From contig OZ024930.1 of the NCBI GenBank assembly GCA_964017235.1, positions 29,268,614-29,332,613 on the forward strand: DNA of 64,000 bases, in the 5' to 3' direction. The notes beneath the pieces are model-generated. The model saw only the letters and a program-made list of their open reading frames with translations, was not told the origin of the DNA and searched no databases. This stretch comes from Sabellastarte sp. h YS-2021. Its lineage: Eukaryota; Annelida; Polychaeta; Sabellida; Sabellidae. Below, piece by piece: positions 31,811 through 44,289 of this stretch. A program made the position numbers and the translations under genes. How positions within the stretch are numbered: position 1 is the first letter of the stretch; each line of letters begins with the position of its first letter.

Positions 31811-33916
31811 TCATTGGAAGCATTTTCCACAAAAAATTGTAAATTTAATTTCAGTCAATAGACAAACAACCTATGAGAATGAAAATGTGGTTTATTTTAA
31901 GAAATATATGGCACAAGAGCCATAAATAGCATTAGAAAAAATAAATGTAACGAAGTGAAAAAAGCCAACATATTGTTTTTCCTGGTAGTAGATGATTGAT
32001 GACCTCACAGGTTCATAACAAAGTTCTGTTTAGTTTGAGATATAATGTATATATTTACAAACTGAAGGAAGATAACAATGTGTTTCTTTGAAGATTTAAG
32101 TTTTTCCAGAAAAATGCTCACTAGCCTTTATTTCTTCCAGATGCTGTTTTTTTCTCAAGTTTCACCTTATTTTTAACCACTAACAGTTATAACAAAGGCA
32201 AGAGACATAATATAAGTACTCTTGTCTTGGAATGCAGAAGGTGTAATATCTGTATGAGATATTGCCTCCTCCCATTTTTTTCAAGGTTTTTAAACTGTGA
32301 TGGGAAAGTAGCCTTTCACAAGTTAGATATTTACATAAAACTAAAAATGTGTTGACAAATTCAAAAGTTGTCATTAAATGTACTGGATAAAGATTTTTGC
32401 CTTTAATCACCGGTACTTCTATCAAGATAAGGTATGATGTAAAGTGAAATCAAAATATAGAATTTGTTTTCATTTGCATAAATCATTTATAAAAATCATG
32501 CTGTTTTAGTCAAATTTATTGAATTTATTCTGAAAGAATCCTTATAGTTCCAACTTTTATATTATCAGTCAATGAAATAATTCAGTATATAATGGGTTTT
32601 CCTTAAGATAGTAGTTCAGTACTTTTTTTACCTTAAGTTTCGATAATTTTAAGTTTTGGAAATTAGTTGGTAACATTTTCTTCTTAATTTAAGCCTTTGT
32701 TGAGACTGAGATAAAGGAAATGTGTTTGAGGGAAATATATTCAACATGTATGCATTGTAGATGGCTAGACGCATTATGTATACTATAAAAGTATTGTTTA
32801 CAGCTTTGGTGAGAACTAAATTAATTTGGGGAACATATATGATTATTCTAGGCCCAGTTCTAAAATATTTATATTGTAGTTATTTCATCTCCTAGCAATA
32901 ATTAGCTTTCAAAATTGAATAACTATCAAAATTTATCTCAGAGTTGAACCTGGTTGACTGCATGATTTGTGATTGTTATCCAACTTGCTTCCTACCTCTC
33001 TAAATAATTTTTTTATCTGAAACAAATATAAAAGATGTTCTGAAGGCTATTTCAAAAATTTACTGTGGCACACTGGTGTCTTATAAACAAATAAACTTCA
33101 TAAAAACAGAAAATGCAATCTTTTAAATATATATGTATGCATTAAAAGGCTTACGAAAATGATAGTTTGTTTACATTGTCATGAACCTTTGACGTCAAGG
33201 CTAGTATTTTTTACGAGAGTTATCAAGTGAAAAATAATGGCGACCATTGTAAAAACCTTGAAAAAGCCGACAGAATTTGACTGAATATTCCATGTAACCT
33301 TGTCCAAACACATCTTATTTTACAGAAAGTGAACTTTCATATGTATATGTAATTATTAATGAATGATCTAAAAATGGAATGCCTGCTGGAATCAACAGAA
33401 AGGATGATAAATCCACAAATTCATCAAGGACTTATTTATTAGAGGATGCGAACAGCAGGATAGTGCAAGGAGCATGGAGAGAAGATGCCTAACTATCCAA
33501 ATTGTACAAATGCATAGGAGGTAACCAGTAACAAGACACACAGACGTCAAAGACGCAGATCCTTTATCTTAAGCATTATTACTTCAACCCAGCGTGGACT
33601 GTTCCATGGCAAAAGGATCGGTCTTGGTGGACCCCTTCCCAGAGACTTGGACTGTGATTAATTTTTGTGTTATTTATTCTTAGAGACATTTTAACTATAT
33701 TATAAATGAAATTTAAATCATATTGTACATTTGTATTGCCACTGTGGAATCCCTTAATACCCATTTGGAAGTTTTTACCCTTTGTAAAACCTTCATTACT
33801 GGAAATGTTTTCCTTAAACCAAGTGTCAAACTGTTTCATCTCTGACACAAGCCACATGTCCAAACTGATACCTTTCTCTCCAACAACAGGGCGAGTAGAA
33901 CATTTCAAGTGATATC
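31811..33916. other. AT-rich stretch, no recognised gene
   Basis: Nothing recognisable. A minus-strand open stretch (33908-33579, 109 codons) borders the LINE insertion site; its product (GIKGFHSGNTNVQYDLNF etc.) matches no family I know. Confidence 0.4.
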
Positions 33917-34476
33917 AAGTTCTTCAAACTCAGGACTTAGGACTTAACAGGTGAAGAGTGAAGAGTGAAGACATGGTTTTTAAGTGACCAAAAGGATTTC
34001 AGTTTTTCTTGTAGTAATAAAAATGTAATATTGGATTATTTATAGCCATTACAATAAATAATATGTAAACAATAGATTAAAAATTTAAAAATTCAGGAAA
34101 AAGCACAAGAAAGCGTATTAGCAAAGAGTCTTTCTGTGAGAAATACAAATCAATATGTGTGCAATATAGTACACAAGAATATGGAAAATGCATATTGAAG
34201 TCTTTAATTGACAGTGATCTTAGAAAGGGCTGGAAATTAATTTAGACTGTGTATGGACCATATGTGGGTTTTGGACACTGTTTGCTGTGAAAAGACTTTG
34301 TGACTTTATAAAGGATTTAAGGGGTGTGTTTAACAATCATCACCTGATGGCTATTTTGGGTCAATTCCAAACAAGGTGTCAAATGAATCTGCAGCATTAC
34401 ATGTGTTTTGAGGATTTCTTCTATATTAACCTGTAGTGGGAGAAAACAAGGGTTTTGGTGAAAACTCCTAAAAAAG

Positions 34477-35499
34477 GTGTTATCAGGGAAAGTGAAAATG
34501 TCAGCAGATATAAGGAAATCATTCAGTGATGGAAAAAACAAAACAAGCAAATGGAGTGTGTCAAATGCGGACAATGAGACTTCACTGGGATCTCTGGCAA
34601 CCCCTGTGACTTCAGCACTGAAGACATTTAAGTCTAATGCTGACTTATCACCCCCATCACCAGCAATAGATGCTAACATAATGAGTAAAATAAATGTAAT
34701 GATAGACAAAAGAATCCAACAATGGGGAGATAAACTGGATACTTTGAAACAGGATATTGTGCGAAGTAATCAAGCAAAAATTGATAAACTGCAAAAAAAC
34801 TTTAGTGAAACTATTGATGTAAAATTAGATGAGGTCAAGCAAGAAATAGGCAAAAGCTGTTCTACCCTTCTTACTGAAGTCAAGTCTGTAGTTGGTGAGT
34901 TTGGCCAAGAAATAAAGGAGCAAAGGGTAGAAATAGTGGACTTAAAGTCTCAATTAGAGCAAGAAAAACAAAAAAGACTATCATTAGAGGCATATTCAAG
35001 GAGAAGTAATCTGAAAGTGATGCATATACCTGAGGATGTGAAACATTTGAGAAACTACATTTTAGACCTTTTCAATAGAGAATCGCCTGTTGTTTGTTAC
35101 AGCGATGTGGATCAAGTGCATAGAATCGGCAAATTCAGACAACAGGCACGAACACCCAGACCTGTTATTGTCTGCTTCACATCAATTAGAACCAGGATGG
35201 TAGTTTGGGAAAAGCCATTACATTACAGAGAAGTTTCTACAGGAAAACCACTTCTAAAAGAAGATATACCCCAAGAGTGGCAAAGTAATAGGCGCACACT
35301 ATGGCCCATTATGATGAAGGCTAGACAGCTTAAAAAGGCAGATGGTACTGGATATAGAGCCAACTTAGTGAGAAATCATCTGATGTTGGACAACAAACCC
35401 TTTTCGATCGACGACGTGCCAGATCTTCCAGCAGCACTACAGCCAGCAAGTATCTGGCAAAACCGGAAAAAGATGAATCGCAGAAGCCAATCCCTTTGA
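34477..35499 (+). CDS. LINE ORF1 protein (L1/Tx1-type RNA-binding)
   Basis: The open frame is 340 residues; the second Met (codon 8, MSADIRKSF) is a plausible real start. Residues ~75-190 are K/E/Q-rich with heptad character, a predicted coiled coil for trimerisation. Residues ~180-260 (EAYSRRSNLKVMHIPEDV, VDQVHRIGKF, RPVIVCFTS) are the RRM of L1 ORF1p. Residues ~265-325 (REVSTGKPLLKEDIPQEW, RANLVRNHLMLDNKPFSIDD) are the C-terminal domain. The protein coats LINE RNA and acts as a nucleic-acid chaperone. The frame is undamaged, in contrast to ORF2. Confidence 0.9.
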   Translation: MLSGKVKMSADIRKSFSDGKNKTSKWSVSNADNETSLGSLATPVTSALKTFKSNADLSPPSPAIDANIMSKINVMIDKRIQQWGDKLDTLKQDIVRSNQAKIDKLQKNFSETIDVKLDEVKQEIGKSCSTLLTEVKSVVGEFGQEIKEQRVEIVDLKSQLEQEKQKRLSLEAYSRRSNLKVMHIPEDVKHLRNYILDLFNRESPVVCYSDVDQVHRIGKFRQQARTPRPVIVCFTSIRTRMVVWEKPLHYREVSTGKPLLKEDIPQEWQSNRRTLWPIMMKARQLKKADGTGYRANLVRNHLMLDNKPFSIDDVPDLPAALQPASIWQNRKKMNRRSQSL

Positions 35500-36985
35500 C
35501 CGCTTTTTCGCTATTGGATACAACCTGGAGGACGAACGAGCATGAGACATCAAGAACTAGGATAGAGGACAGAACATAATGGGAGCCCTCCTTGAGGAGA
35601 TCAGAGATGAACTCTTTGACTGATTGTAAGACAATTTACAGTACCATATTAAAACTGTGACTTGGGGTGACTTGGACTGACTCTTAGAGACTTTATAGTA
35701 CTTTTTTATTCATTATTAAAAGTGTGTCTGGAATTAGAACTACCTGGTCAAAACAGATGTTAACACAAATAGATTGCTATGTTTATAGTATATTGAATTT
35801 CTACCTAAAACTGTTATACCGTGTATAATTAATAACACTAAGTAATAATTGGAAATATATAACAATAATTAATATATACATTACTATGTTTCATTGATTA
35901 ACTATATGTGGACATATTTTAACTTAGTTACAATAGATTATAAAATGAATCACATGTACTGATACTAAGAAAAGAAGTACCGGAATAATGATAGAACTTA
36001 CGGCAGTACAATAAGCCAATAATATGCATGACCTTCCTACCTAGCTATTTTCATATCCAAATGGTTATATACTTGGCATAATTAATTTACGTTTAAAATG
36101 GTAAGTTTGATTTAAAATAGAGATTGTTAGGCCTTAATTAAGAATACCAAGTTATAATAACACCATGCACATTTCATTCTTTGAATGAAAACAATAGGGT
36201 ACTGTCATGTGAAATGGAAGTTTTTACAAATAATGTGTGTTAGTGCATATAAACTAAAAATGCTTTTTCTGTAATTTATAACAAAGATTAGTATTTTCTA
36301 GTCAAGCCTTCTATAAATCAATAGACTTAAAGACACAAATGTCTTTTATCCATCACATGTTAATTGAAAATGACTTATGGCTTGAATACCACAAGCGAAA
36401 TAATAATTCACATATGCTTCTTGTTTCTTTTAAGTAAACTGTACATGCCATAAGATAAAAAAATTCAACTCTAATGTATCTATTGAAGGTGAAAAAATTA
36501 TACAAATGTACACTGTGTGCTCCCATCTGTTGAAAACCTTGGAGAAGAGAGTAAATAGGCAGCACTTTTTTTTTTAAATCTTCCCTCAAGAACACACGTC
36601 TGGGGAGTTGTGGGAATTGGATGTTATTCATCTTTTCAAAATTAGAACCCTTTTTCCTTTTTTTTTAAATCACATATCTGCTATAAAAAAAATTCTGCAA
36701 GAAAATTAAAATCTGATAAATAAATATGAAAAAAGTAATGCTGCAAGAAACTGGAGGCATATTTTTCTTCCTCTTTTCTTATGCACATAATGTATTATAG
36801 ATATCTTGTTACATCGTTGTTTATTTTTGTTTTAATAGAAATTCCACTCCAAGTAATCAGAGAAAATATATATTTAAGCTTATTCTGTTCAATAGGTTGT
36901 GTCGTGCTGCCTGCCATACTTGTTGTTGAGAAAAATAATTGTAGAAGTGCATCCATAGGTTGTTTCAGGGACCCACAGTTTATTT
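35500..36985 (+). other. non-coding spacer between LINE ORF1 and ORF2
   Basis: About 1.49 kb of AT-rich DNA without a supported gene. This is long for an inter-ORF spacer in L1-clade elements, so it may hold an unrecognised insertion or be a lineage trait. Confidence 0.5.
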
Positions 36986-39900
36986 GTGTCTGTACCAACG
37001 TGTAAAGGTAAAAATATTGTGGTGTTGTCGGTAAACTGCCAAGGCCTTCGTACTCTGTCAAAAAGAATAGATGTGATAAATTATCTAAAGGATAAAAAAC
37101 CAGACATATTGTGTCTACAAGACACACATTGGCTAAGTACTGATATTAAAGAAATTAAGAAGATTTCGGAAGGGGAGTGTATACTAAATGGCAATAGATC
37201 ACATGGTGTGGCAATCCTTTTGGGGAAAAATTTTGAATATAAAAAGAGTGAAATTATGAGTGACGAATTAGGCAACATGATCTCAGTTAGTTTGAAAATA
37301 GATTCATTCAGCTTAAAATTAATAAATGTCTATGGTCCTAATAAAGATTCACCAGATTTTTACAATACCATTACTGATTGTATGGCATCATCTCAGTATA
37401 CTTATACGCTATTATGTGGAGATTTAAACTTAACCTTGGATCCCAAAAAGGACTGCCACAACTATTCTACTATAAACAACCCTAAATCAAGAATGGTCGT
37501 TTTAAATACAATGGAAAACTTAAACCTTGTAGACATATATAGAGAGTTGCATCCAGATACCCTGAGATATTCTTGGAGGAGAAAAAACCCTCTGCAACAG
37601 GCACGTCTGGATTATTTTCTAGCTTCTTCTACATTAGTAGACATAATAGACAAATGTGAAATAATACCAGGGTACAGAACAGACCATTGTATAATGAAAC
37701 TCGAAATAACAGTGTCACAATTCAAATAGGGAATGGGTATCTGGAAATTTAACACAGCTCTTTTAAAAAACCAAGAGTACTTGTCTTTAATAAATAACGC
37801 TATCAGAGAGGAAATTTGTAAATATGCTTTCCCTATTTATAATCAAAAATTTTTAGAAACTGATTATTTAGAAAATGTTGAAATTTCAAAAAATGATAGT
37901 TTATTTTTGGAAACATTACAATTGAGAATAAGAGGTGAATCAATTAAATTTTCATCACAGTTAAAAAAGTCAAAACTTGAGAGAGAGCAACTCTTAATAG
38001 AAGAAATAGAAAATATAGAAAAAAGTGGAAACACTCAGTCCATGATGCATATTTTAAATGACAATCAAGAAGAATTAGAATCAATAAGGGCTGAAAGAAT
38101 AAGAGGTCATATGATAAGATGCCGTACCGAATGGTTACAAGAAGGGGAAAAACCCAGTAAATATTTCTGTTCGTTAGAGAATAGACGGTATACAGAAAAA
38201 AAACATAAAGTCCATTAGACTTGATGATGGGTCAACAATAACCAATCAAAATAAAATTTTAACAGAAGTAAAATCCTTTTATGAGACTCTTTTCAATAAT
38301 TATGACCACAATTCAGAGAATGAAAATTTAGAAGAATTATTAAAACCGTATGATTGCAATAGATTATCTGTTGAGCAATCACTATGTTTAGAAGGGGAAT
38401 TAACACTAAAAGAGTTAGGACATTCCCTAAAAAGTATGAAGCACGGGAAAACGCCAGGAATTGATGGCTTCCCAGCCGAATTTTTTAAAGTTTTCTGGCC
38501 ATATCTAAAACATATTATTATGAGAACCATTAACACTAGCTTTGAAAATGGAGAACTTCCTCTTAGCCTTAGACAATGCATTCTGTCCTGCTTACCAAAA
38601 GGAAATAAAGACAGAAGTTCTTTAAAGAACTGGCATCCCATATCACTCCTGTCTGTCCCTTATAAGATAGCATCATCTGCTATAGCTTCAAGATTAAAGA
38701 CTACATTAGATTACTTAGTGGACAAAACACAAACAGGTTTCATATCTGGGAGATACATTGGCCACTCTACACGCTTAGTGTACGATATTATGCATTGTAC
38801 TGAAAAGAACAATATGGATGGCTTATTAATGCTCATAGATTTTGCCAAGGCATATGATTCCATTTCATGGACTTTTCTTTACAATATACTTAAGTTTCTA
38901 GGCTTTGGGCAACAATTCATAAAGTGGATTCAATTGTTTAACACTAACATCAAAGCAGCAGTTCTACAATGTGGCTTTCTCTCAAGTTTTTTCAACATAA
39001 AACGAGGTTGTAGGCAGGGTGACCCGTGTGCACCTTTCCTATTTCTTCTCTGTGGCCAAATTTTATCAATCCTTGATACAAATAAAAAAGCTATTAAAGG
39101 TATTGTTCTTGGTTCAAAAGAATACAAAATCACTCAGTTTGCCAACGACACCACAATAATAATGGATGGGTCCCGAGACTCCTTGGAAGCAGCTTTAAAT
39201 ACAGTTGAAATATTTGGTTCCATGTCTGGTTTGAAAATGAACTCTTCAAAAACAAAAAATCATCTGGATTTCTAGGAAAAGATATAGTAAGGATAAATTA
39301 AATGTTAATTCGAGACTAGAATGGGGCATCACTGACTTTAATATGTTGGGTATAGAATTCAATGTCGAATTGGACAAAATGCCAAAAATATTGCAATCGT
39401 GCGGTCGAAGCAATTACTCAATAGATGGGAAAATAGGTATCTAACACCATTTGGAAAGATTACAATAATCAAAACATTTGTGATTTCTAAGTTTAACCAT
39501 CTCTTTATATCACTGCCTAGTCCAGCCCCAACTACAATTATGGAGATATCTAATATCCTCTACAAATTTGTATGGGGTGGCAAGATAGATAAAATCGCAA
39601 GAAAGCAAATATGCAAAGAACACACAGAAGGAGGGCTTAAAATGATAGATCTTAAAAATTTTATCTTGGCCATCAAATCAACTTGGATAAGGCGCCTACT
39701 AGTTGATCAAAATGCACCATGGGTTCACCTTGCTGTATATATTTTGGGTCCTTTAAACTACATCACTAATTTTGGTCCCTATTGGTACGAGACATTACCA
39801 CTAAAGGTGCAAAATCCTTTTGGGCTTGATGTTCTAAAAGCTTGGCAAAACATTACAGAAACAAAATTTGAGAAACATACCCTGGATATCCTCTACACTC

Positions 39901-40801
39901 CCCTTTGGTTTAATAACAAAATAGGACAACCGGCATTGAACTACCCAAAGTGGTACAAAAAAGGTATTCTTTTTGTTGGAGATCTTCTGGATACAAAAGG
40001 CAGTTTTTGCACATTCAATGAACTTAAAAATTTTTTTAAGTTAGATTCTGTCAATATACTGGAGTATTATAGAATAAAAAAAATAGTACAATTATTTATA
40101 AGGAAATGTGGCTGTTCCAATTTGACCAAACCAATAGGTCCAGGCAGACCAGCCCATTTGAATATTCTATTGAAGAGCAGCAGCGGCGCTTCCGATATGT
40201 ATAAAGTATTAAACGAAACTGAATTCCAACCAAGGATGAAGCTTAAGTGGTCAATTGAATTAGGTCAAGATATAGAGGAGAGTAAATGGAGAAGGATTTT
40301 TAAAGTCTGTTTCAAATTTAAAAGTGATGCCTCACTTACATGGTTTCAATATAGAATTCTTTTTAGGATTATAGGAGTGAGAAAGTATTTAAAATTAACA
40401 AATATTGAAGAACTTAGTATATGTAGACTTTGCACAAACAATGAAGAAACCATTTTACAACTTTTTATAACTGTATCAAAACTAAAGACTTTTGGGAAAA
40501 TGTTTCCAACTGGATAAGAATTAAACTTAAACTGCCGTGGTTTTTTGATGAGGAGCAAGTTATATTTGGCTACCTGTCTAATGACAGAAATTGTGACCAA
40601 ATAAATTTGTTAATTCTTTGTGCAAAGTGGTACATTTTCCAATGTGCACAAAATGACAAAATCCTGAATATTTACAATTTTCAAAAAAAGTACAAGTCAG
40701 CCTTTGCTGAACAGTTCACACTCTTGAAACTAAAACAAATAGAAACAAATGTGTCACTAAAAAACTGGTTTACATGGGAACCTTTATTTGAGGACATATA
40801 G
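36986..40801 (+). pseudogene. LINE ORF2: AP endonuclease and reverse transcriptase, damaged
   Basis: The endonuclease (36986-37729) has SVNCQGLR, LQDTHW, VYGPN, GDLNL, a D of LDYFL and the TDH of YRTDHCIM. The RT has KTPGIDGFPAEFF, LIDFAKAYDSISW, GCRQGDPCAPFLF and FANDTTI, so the catalytic FADD reads FAND (Asp to Asn). The C-terminal half (39399-40517, then to 40801) has WGGKIDKIARKQIC and a late Cys-x-x-Cys (CRLCTNN). Damage seen: an in-frame TAG at 37727-37729; a frame change near an A8 run at about 38198; frame changes near 39270-39390 and near 40500. ORF2 normally nicks target DNA and primes reverse transcription; this copy cannot. Confidence 0.92.
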
Positions 40802-41005
40802 TAAGTAAGTTGTTGGCAAGGCAGCATTCATACCAGATGGCAATAACTTTTTATTATAATAATAGTATATAATATGCTAATGTGAGTAAACGGAATAATA
40901 TAAATGTTGTAATAATGCAATAACCTTTGTATTGTATACTGATGTATGTTTATTTTTGGAGTGTAATAAAAAATAAATAAATATAAAAAAAAGTTCTTCA
41001 AACTC

Positions 41006-41106
41006 TCCTGCATGGAGTCAGTCCTTGAAGTTATATACTCAAACACACTTCTGGTCCTCTCTTTTTCGTCTTCCAGATCATTGTTTTCCAACACCTTGAG
41101 TGACAT
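41006..41106 (-). other. open minus-strand segment at LINE insertion site, unknown
   Basis: The minus-strand reading begins MSLKVLENNDLEDEKERTRS and continues FEYITSRTDSMQESLK up to the LINE end. It is acidic and charged and looks coding-like, but it is short and not recognised. It could be a host exon piece or debris of another element that the LINE split. Confidence 0.25.
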
Positions 41107-41359
41107 TTGTTGGCGTCACTGTCCTACTAGATCTTTGGTCACATGTTGGGGGTTCTGGTGTTTTTATCAGACCAAGGTTGTTCTAACCCTCACCTCCCCG
41201 ATTAGATGGTGGGACCAAATTTGCAATAGCACTAGCAGATGTGGGGCCCTAAATCGGTTTTTTTGCCCTTGCTCCTTGCCCTGTGCACAAGCTGCTCCAC
41301 TTGTCCAGGACCCATTTCTGATTGTTTGTGTAGGCTGGAGCACATGTACCAAATGATGG

Positions 41360-41942
41360 AGGCTTTAAAAACCTGACAAAATGACCCCTCAGGCCTTGGG
41401 ACCACTTCTGTAGCCGTTGGTCCTTTTACAGCTACCAGCAGGAACTAAACATAAGTTTTTAAAAATAATTATTTAGGGTAAAGCTGCACACTGAATGTCT
41501 GAAAGGAGAAATTTATTTTCAAGATTCCCCCTGTCGAAGATTTCTCAAACAGGACTGTCAACTATTAAGTCACACCAATGGACCACTATGTGCAGCAGAT
41601 TTTTAAATAATTACCAAAGTTCGGTCACTATCACACTCTACACAATGAATATGGAGTGCAGTATGAAAAATAACATTTTATTCATTTCCAGTAACATACA
41701 ACCTTGTACTTAAAGCATTCCAAGACAGTTTGCACAGATTGTAAATTAAAATATCACAGTCATATGTATATGCTCAAACTGGTAGAATATGGTGGTATCA
41801 ACACTTTTGGCACAACCGTTTATGACTAGAAAGATGAATGGTTTGAATAGCAGATTTAGCTGGAACTAGTCAGTCATAACTGGAAAGAGAAAAGGTTTAG
41901 GGAAGAGATTTCTCTGGTACTGCCCAGTCAGATGTGAAAAGT
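41360..41942. other. no gene recognised
   Basis: No supported coding frame, repeat or RNA gene was seen here. Confidence 0.5.
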
Positions 41943-42267
41943 GAAGAATTGTATTGTATTGTGTATTTATACTAAGCGCAATAACTCCATATACTACAGG
42001 ACTAAAAGCACTATTAAACCCATCTGACTGCAGGTACAGCCCCAACTGGCAAGTAACTGACATTGCTGGAATGATAGAGGCTCAAGGATAGCCATTTATC
42101 AACATCCTTGAGGTTCTTTAGCCTGCCACTGGGGATAGGACCAAATGACAGAGTACCCCCATTTTAAATGGTCATCCGAGCCACTATATATCTGCCTGGG
42201 TTTGAACCCACCTCCTTTGAGTTCCTAGACAAGTGTGCTACCCGCTAGGCCACAGTGGCAGAAGAAT
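41943..42267 (-). mobile_element. tRNA-derived SINE, second family
   Basis: The body is 41950-42260. Read on the minus strand it starts GCCACTGTGGCCTAGCGGGT (A-box-like TGGCCTAGCGGG) and has a B-box GGTTTGAACCC at about 42195. It ends GGAGTTATTGCGCTTAGTAT then AAATACAC(AATAC)n. GAAGAAT at 41943-41949 and 42261-42267 is a 7-bp candidate target duplication. The body after the tRNA head differs from that of the 0.35/59.3 kb SINE, so it is another family. The GCGCTTAGTATAAATA end resembles L2-like LINE 3' ends such as that at 6830, suggesting that kind of LINE mobilises it. Confidence 0.8.
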
Positions 42268-42827
42268 GAGAAATGGTTTGGATAACAGGTGTTTTCTGGT
42301 ACTATACAATCAGACCTTGAACATGAAATGGGTACAGGTTGCTCTAGTACTACCCGGTAATAAGTACAAACTAAAGTTGCTTGGATAGCAGGAGTTTTGG
42401 GTACTAAGCAGTGCATTTTCCATTGAACAGCACTGAACTGTACAATAAAATACACACCAACACAACAAGTCTGTTGCATAACAATTTCACAATACCCATT
42501 CAATAATACGCATTTGTTGACATTTCACACAAAAGTACATGACAGCTGGAATGGTGGAATATTTCATTTCAATGCTTTAAAGTTATAAACTGGAATAAAC
42601 CTAGACATAGTCCAACATTGCTGCATCAGTTCTGTTCTAGTGGATTTTCTGATTCTGATTGGGAATATAATGGGTCTTTCTTTTGTCCTCCTTTTTACCC
42701 CCAGGGGACTTTTCTGAGTATTTGATTCAGCTGCTGGCTGAGTCTTTGTTTCAGTTACTGGTTGAATCTTGGAGTATTAGGACTTGGAGCTCGGATTTGC
42801 TTGTTTGTGGCTCATCTAGCAATTTAT

Positions 42828-43985
42828 TAGCTTACTGGCCAACGGCCGTAAGCTATTGGCATCGGTTGCGACGGCGGCGTGGTCGTCTACAATTTTTCCA
42901 GCCTCTTCTCCTCAGAAACTACTGCACCGATTTTTTTAAAAATTTGCTATGGAACTCCCTCGGGTAGGGGACTATCATGTTTCCTCATTGCATGTTGATG
43001 GGATTGTTTTTTACGGCAGCCAGCTTGGATTTTAACAGGAAATAAAAAAATGCAAATATCTCAGAAATCGTAAGAGTTAGAGCTATTTCGAGCAAATTTT
43101 TTACCTACAGGGTAGTAAAAGATTCAAATTCCTACATATCAAAATATTAAAATTTTGCAACATTGGGCGGCCATCTTGGACTTTAGCAGGAAATGGAAAA
43201 GTGAGGACAAAAGTGATTATATCTTGAAAACCGTGCGAGATAGAGCAATTTCGGAGAAACTTTTGACCCTTGGGGCCTTTCTTCTCAGTAATGAACTCAA
43301 ATTTCATAAATTATTTGTCTATCCAAAAATGGCCGCCATTTTGAATTTTTCGAATTTTTCGCAAAAACTGCAATTTTTGACCCACAGGGTATCCCTGCAG
43401 AGTAGTGAACCCAATTTTCAAAAAATTTTTGTCTCGCCAAAAATTGCGGCAATTTTGAATTTTTGAATTGCAAAAATTGCAAAACACAAAAATGCTTGTA
43501 TCTCTAAAACCATGCGAGATAGAGCGATTTTGACGAAATTTTTGACCCTCAGGGTATCTCTGCAGATTAGTTTACCCAATTTTCAAAAAAATTTTGTCTC
43601 GCCAAAACTGGCGGCCATTTTGAATTTTCGAATTTTTTTGCAAAAATTGCAAAACACAAAAATGCTTGTATCTCTAAAACCGTGCGAGATAGAGTGATTT
43701 CGACGAAATTTTTTAGCCATAGGGTATCTCTACAGAGTAGGTAACCCAATTTTCTGAAAAAGTTTTTGTCTCACCAAAAATGGCACTCATACTCATTTTT
43801 CGAATTTTTCACAAAAATTGCAAAACATAAAAATGCTTGTGCGAGATAGACTTCAAAAATATTTTTGACTCAGAGGATATCTTTTTAGAGTAGTCAACCT
43901 ATTTTTTCACAAAATTTTTGCCAAAAATGACGGCCATTTTAAATTTTCGAATTTTTTTGCAAAAATTACAAAACACCTCTTTGGG
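42828..43985 (+). repeat. hairpin-headed degenerate array, ~150-170-bp unit, about 6 copies
   Basis: Opens with an imperfect hairpin, TAGCTTACTGGCC (42828-42840) and GGCCGTAAGCTA (42844-42855), then GCGACGGCGGCGTGGTCGTC. About six degenerate units follow with TGTATCTCTAAAACCGTGCG, AGATAGAGCGATTTCGACGA, GACCCTCAGGGTATCTCTGC, TTTGTCTCGCCAAAA and GGCGGCCATTTTGAATTTTC. No protein is encoded; the frames through it are incidental. Confidence 0.82.
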
Positions 43986-44181
43986 AACTTTTTTGTTGCA
44001 AGCATTGTTCCTGTTTAATTGTATCCCCCATAAAGCCACAATCATGTACCATCGTCATATGCATCCGTGTCAGCAGAGATTACTTCTGTTCAACTTACAA
44101 GCCATATTTCTTTTTTAATTTCTTTTAAACTTTGCAAGTGGATTATGATAGCAAAGATCTGGCCACTCTATTATTTTGGTA

Positions 44182-44282
44182 GCCGAGGAGTTCAAAAACA
44201 TCAAAAACTTTGATTATTTCTTGTGTTCAAGCTCTGAGGACTCAAAAACATCAAAAACTTTGATTATTTCTTGGGTTCAATC
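44182..44282 (+). repeat. two-copy short tandem repeat (~56 bp)
   Basis: CAAAAACATCAAAAACTTTG then ATTATTTCTTG is present twice, near 44192 and 44247, followed by GTTCAA in both. Confidence 0.9.
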
Positions 44283-44289
44283 TATAGAG

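Larger units (their letters stand above)
33917..41005 (+). mobile_element. full-length Tx1-like (L1-clade) LINE with 15-bp target duplication
   Basis: AAGTTCTTCAAACTC stands at 33917-33931 and again at 40991-41005, enclosing a 7.06-kb insert. The insert has a 5' region (33932-34476), an ORF1-type RNA-binding protein (34477-35499), a 1.49-kb spacer, ORF2 with endonuclease and RT (36986-40801), a 3' region and an A-rich end (AATAAAAAATAAATAAATATAAAAAAAAG). A full-length copy with an exact target duplication indicates fairly recent target-primed insertion. ORF2 has since acquired a stop and several frameshifts, so the copy is inactive. Confidence 0.92.

Noticed and set aside
36353-37127. Minus-strand frames inside the LINE
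   Set aside because: Antisense or spacer frames in a plus-strand LINE; no recognised motifs.
43155-43749. Several short frames with FQKIFVSPKIAAILNF-type repeats
   Set aside because: They translate a degenerate non-coding tandem array on both strands and have no start or domain support.
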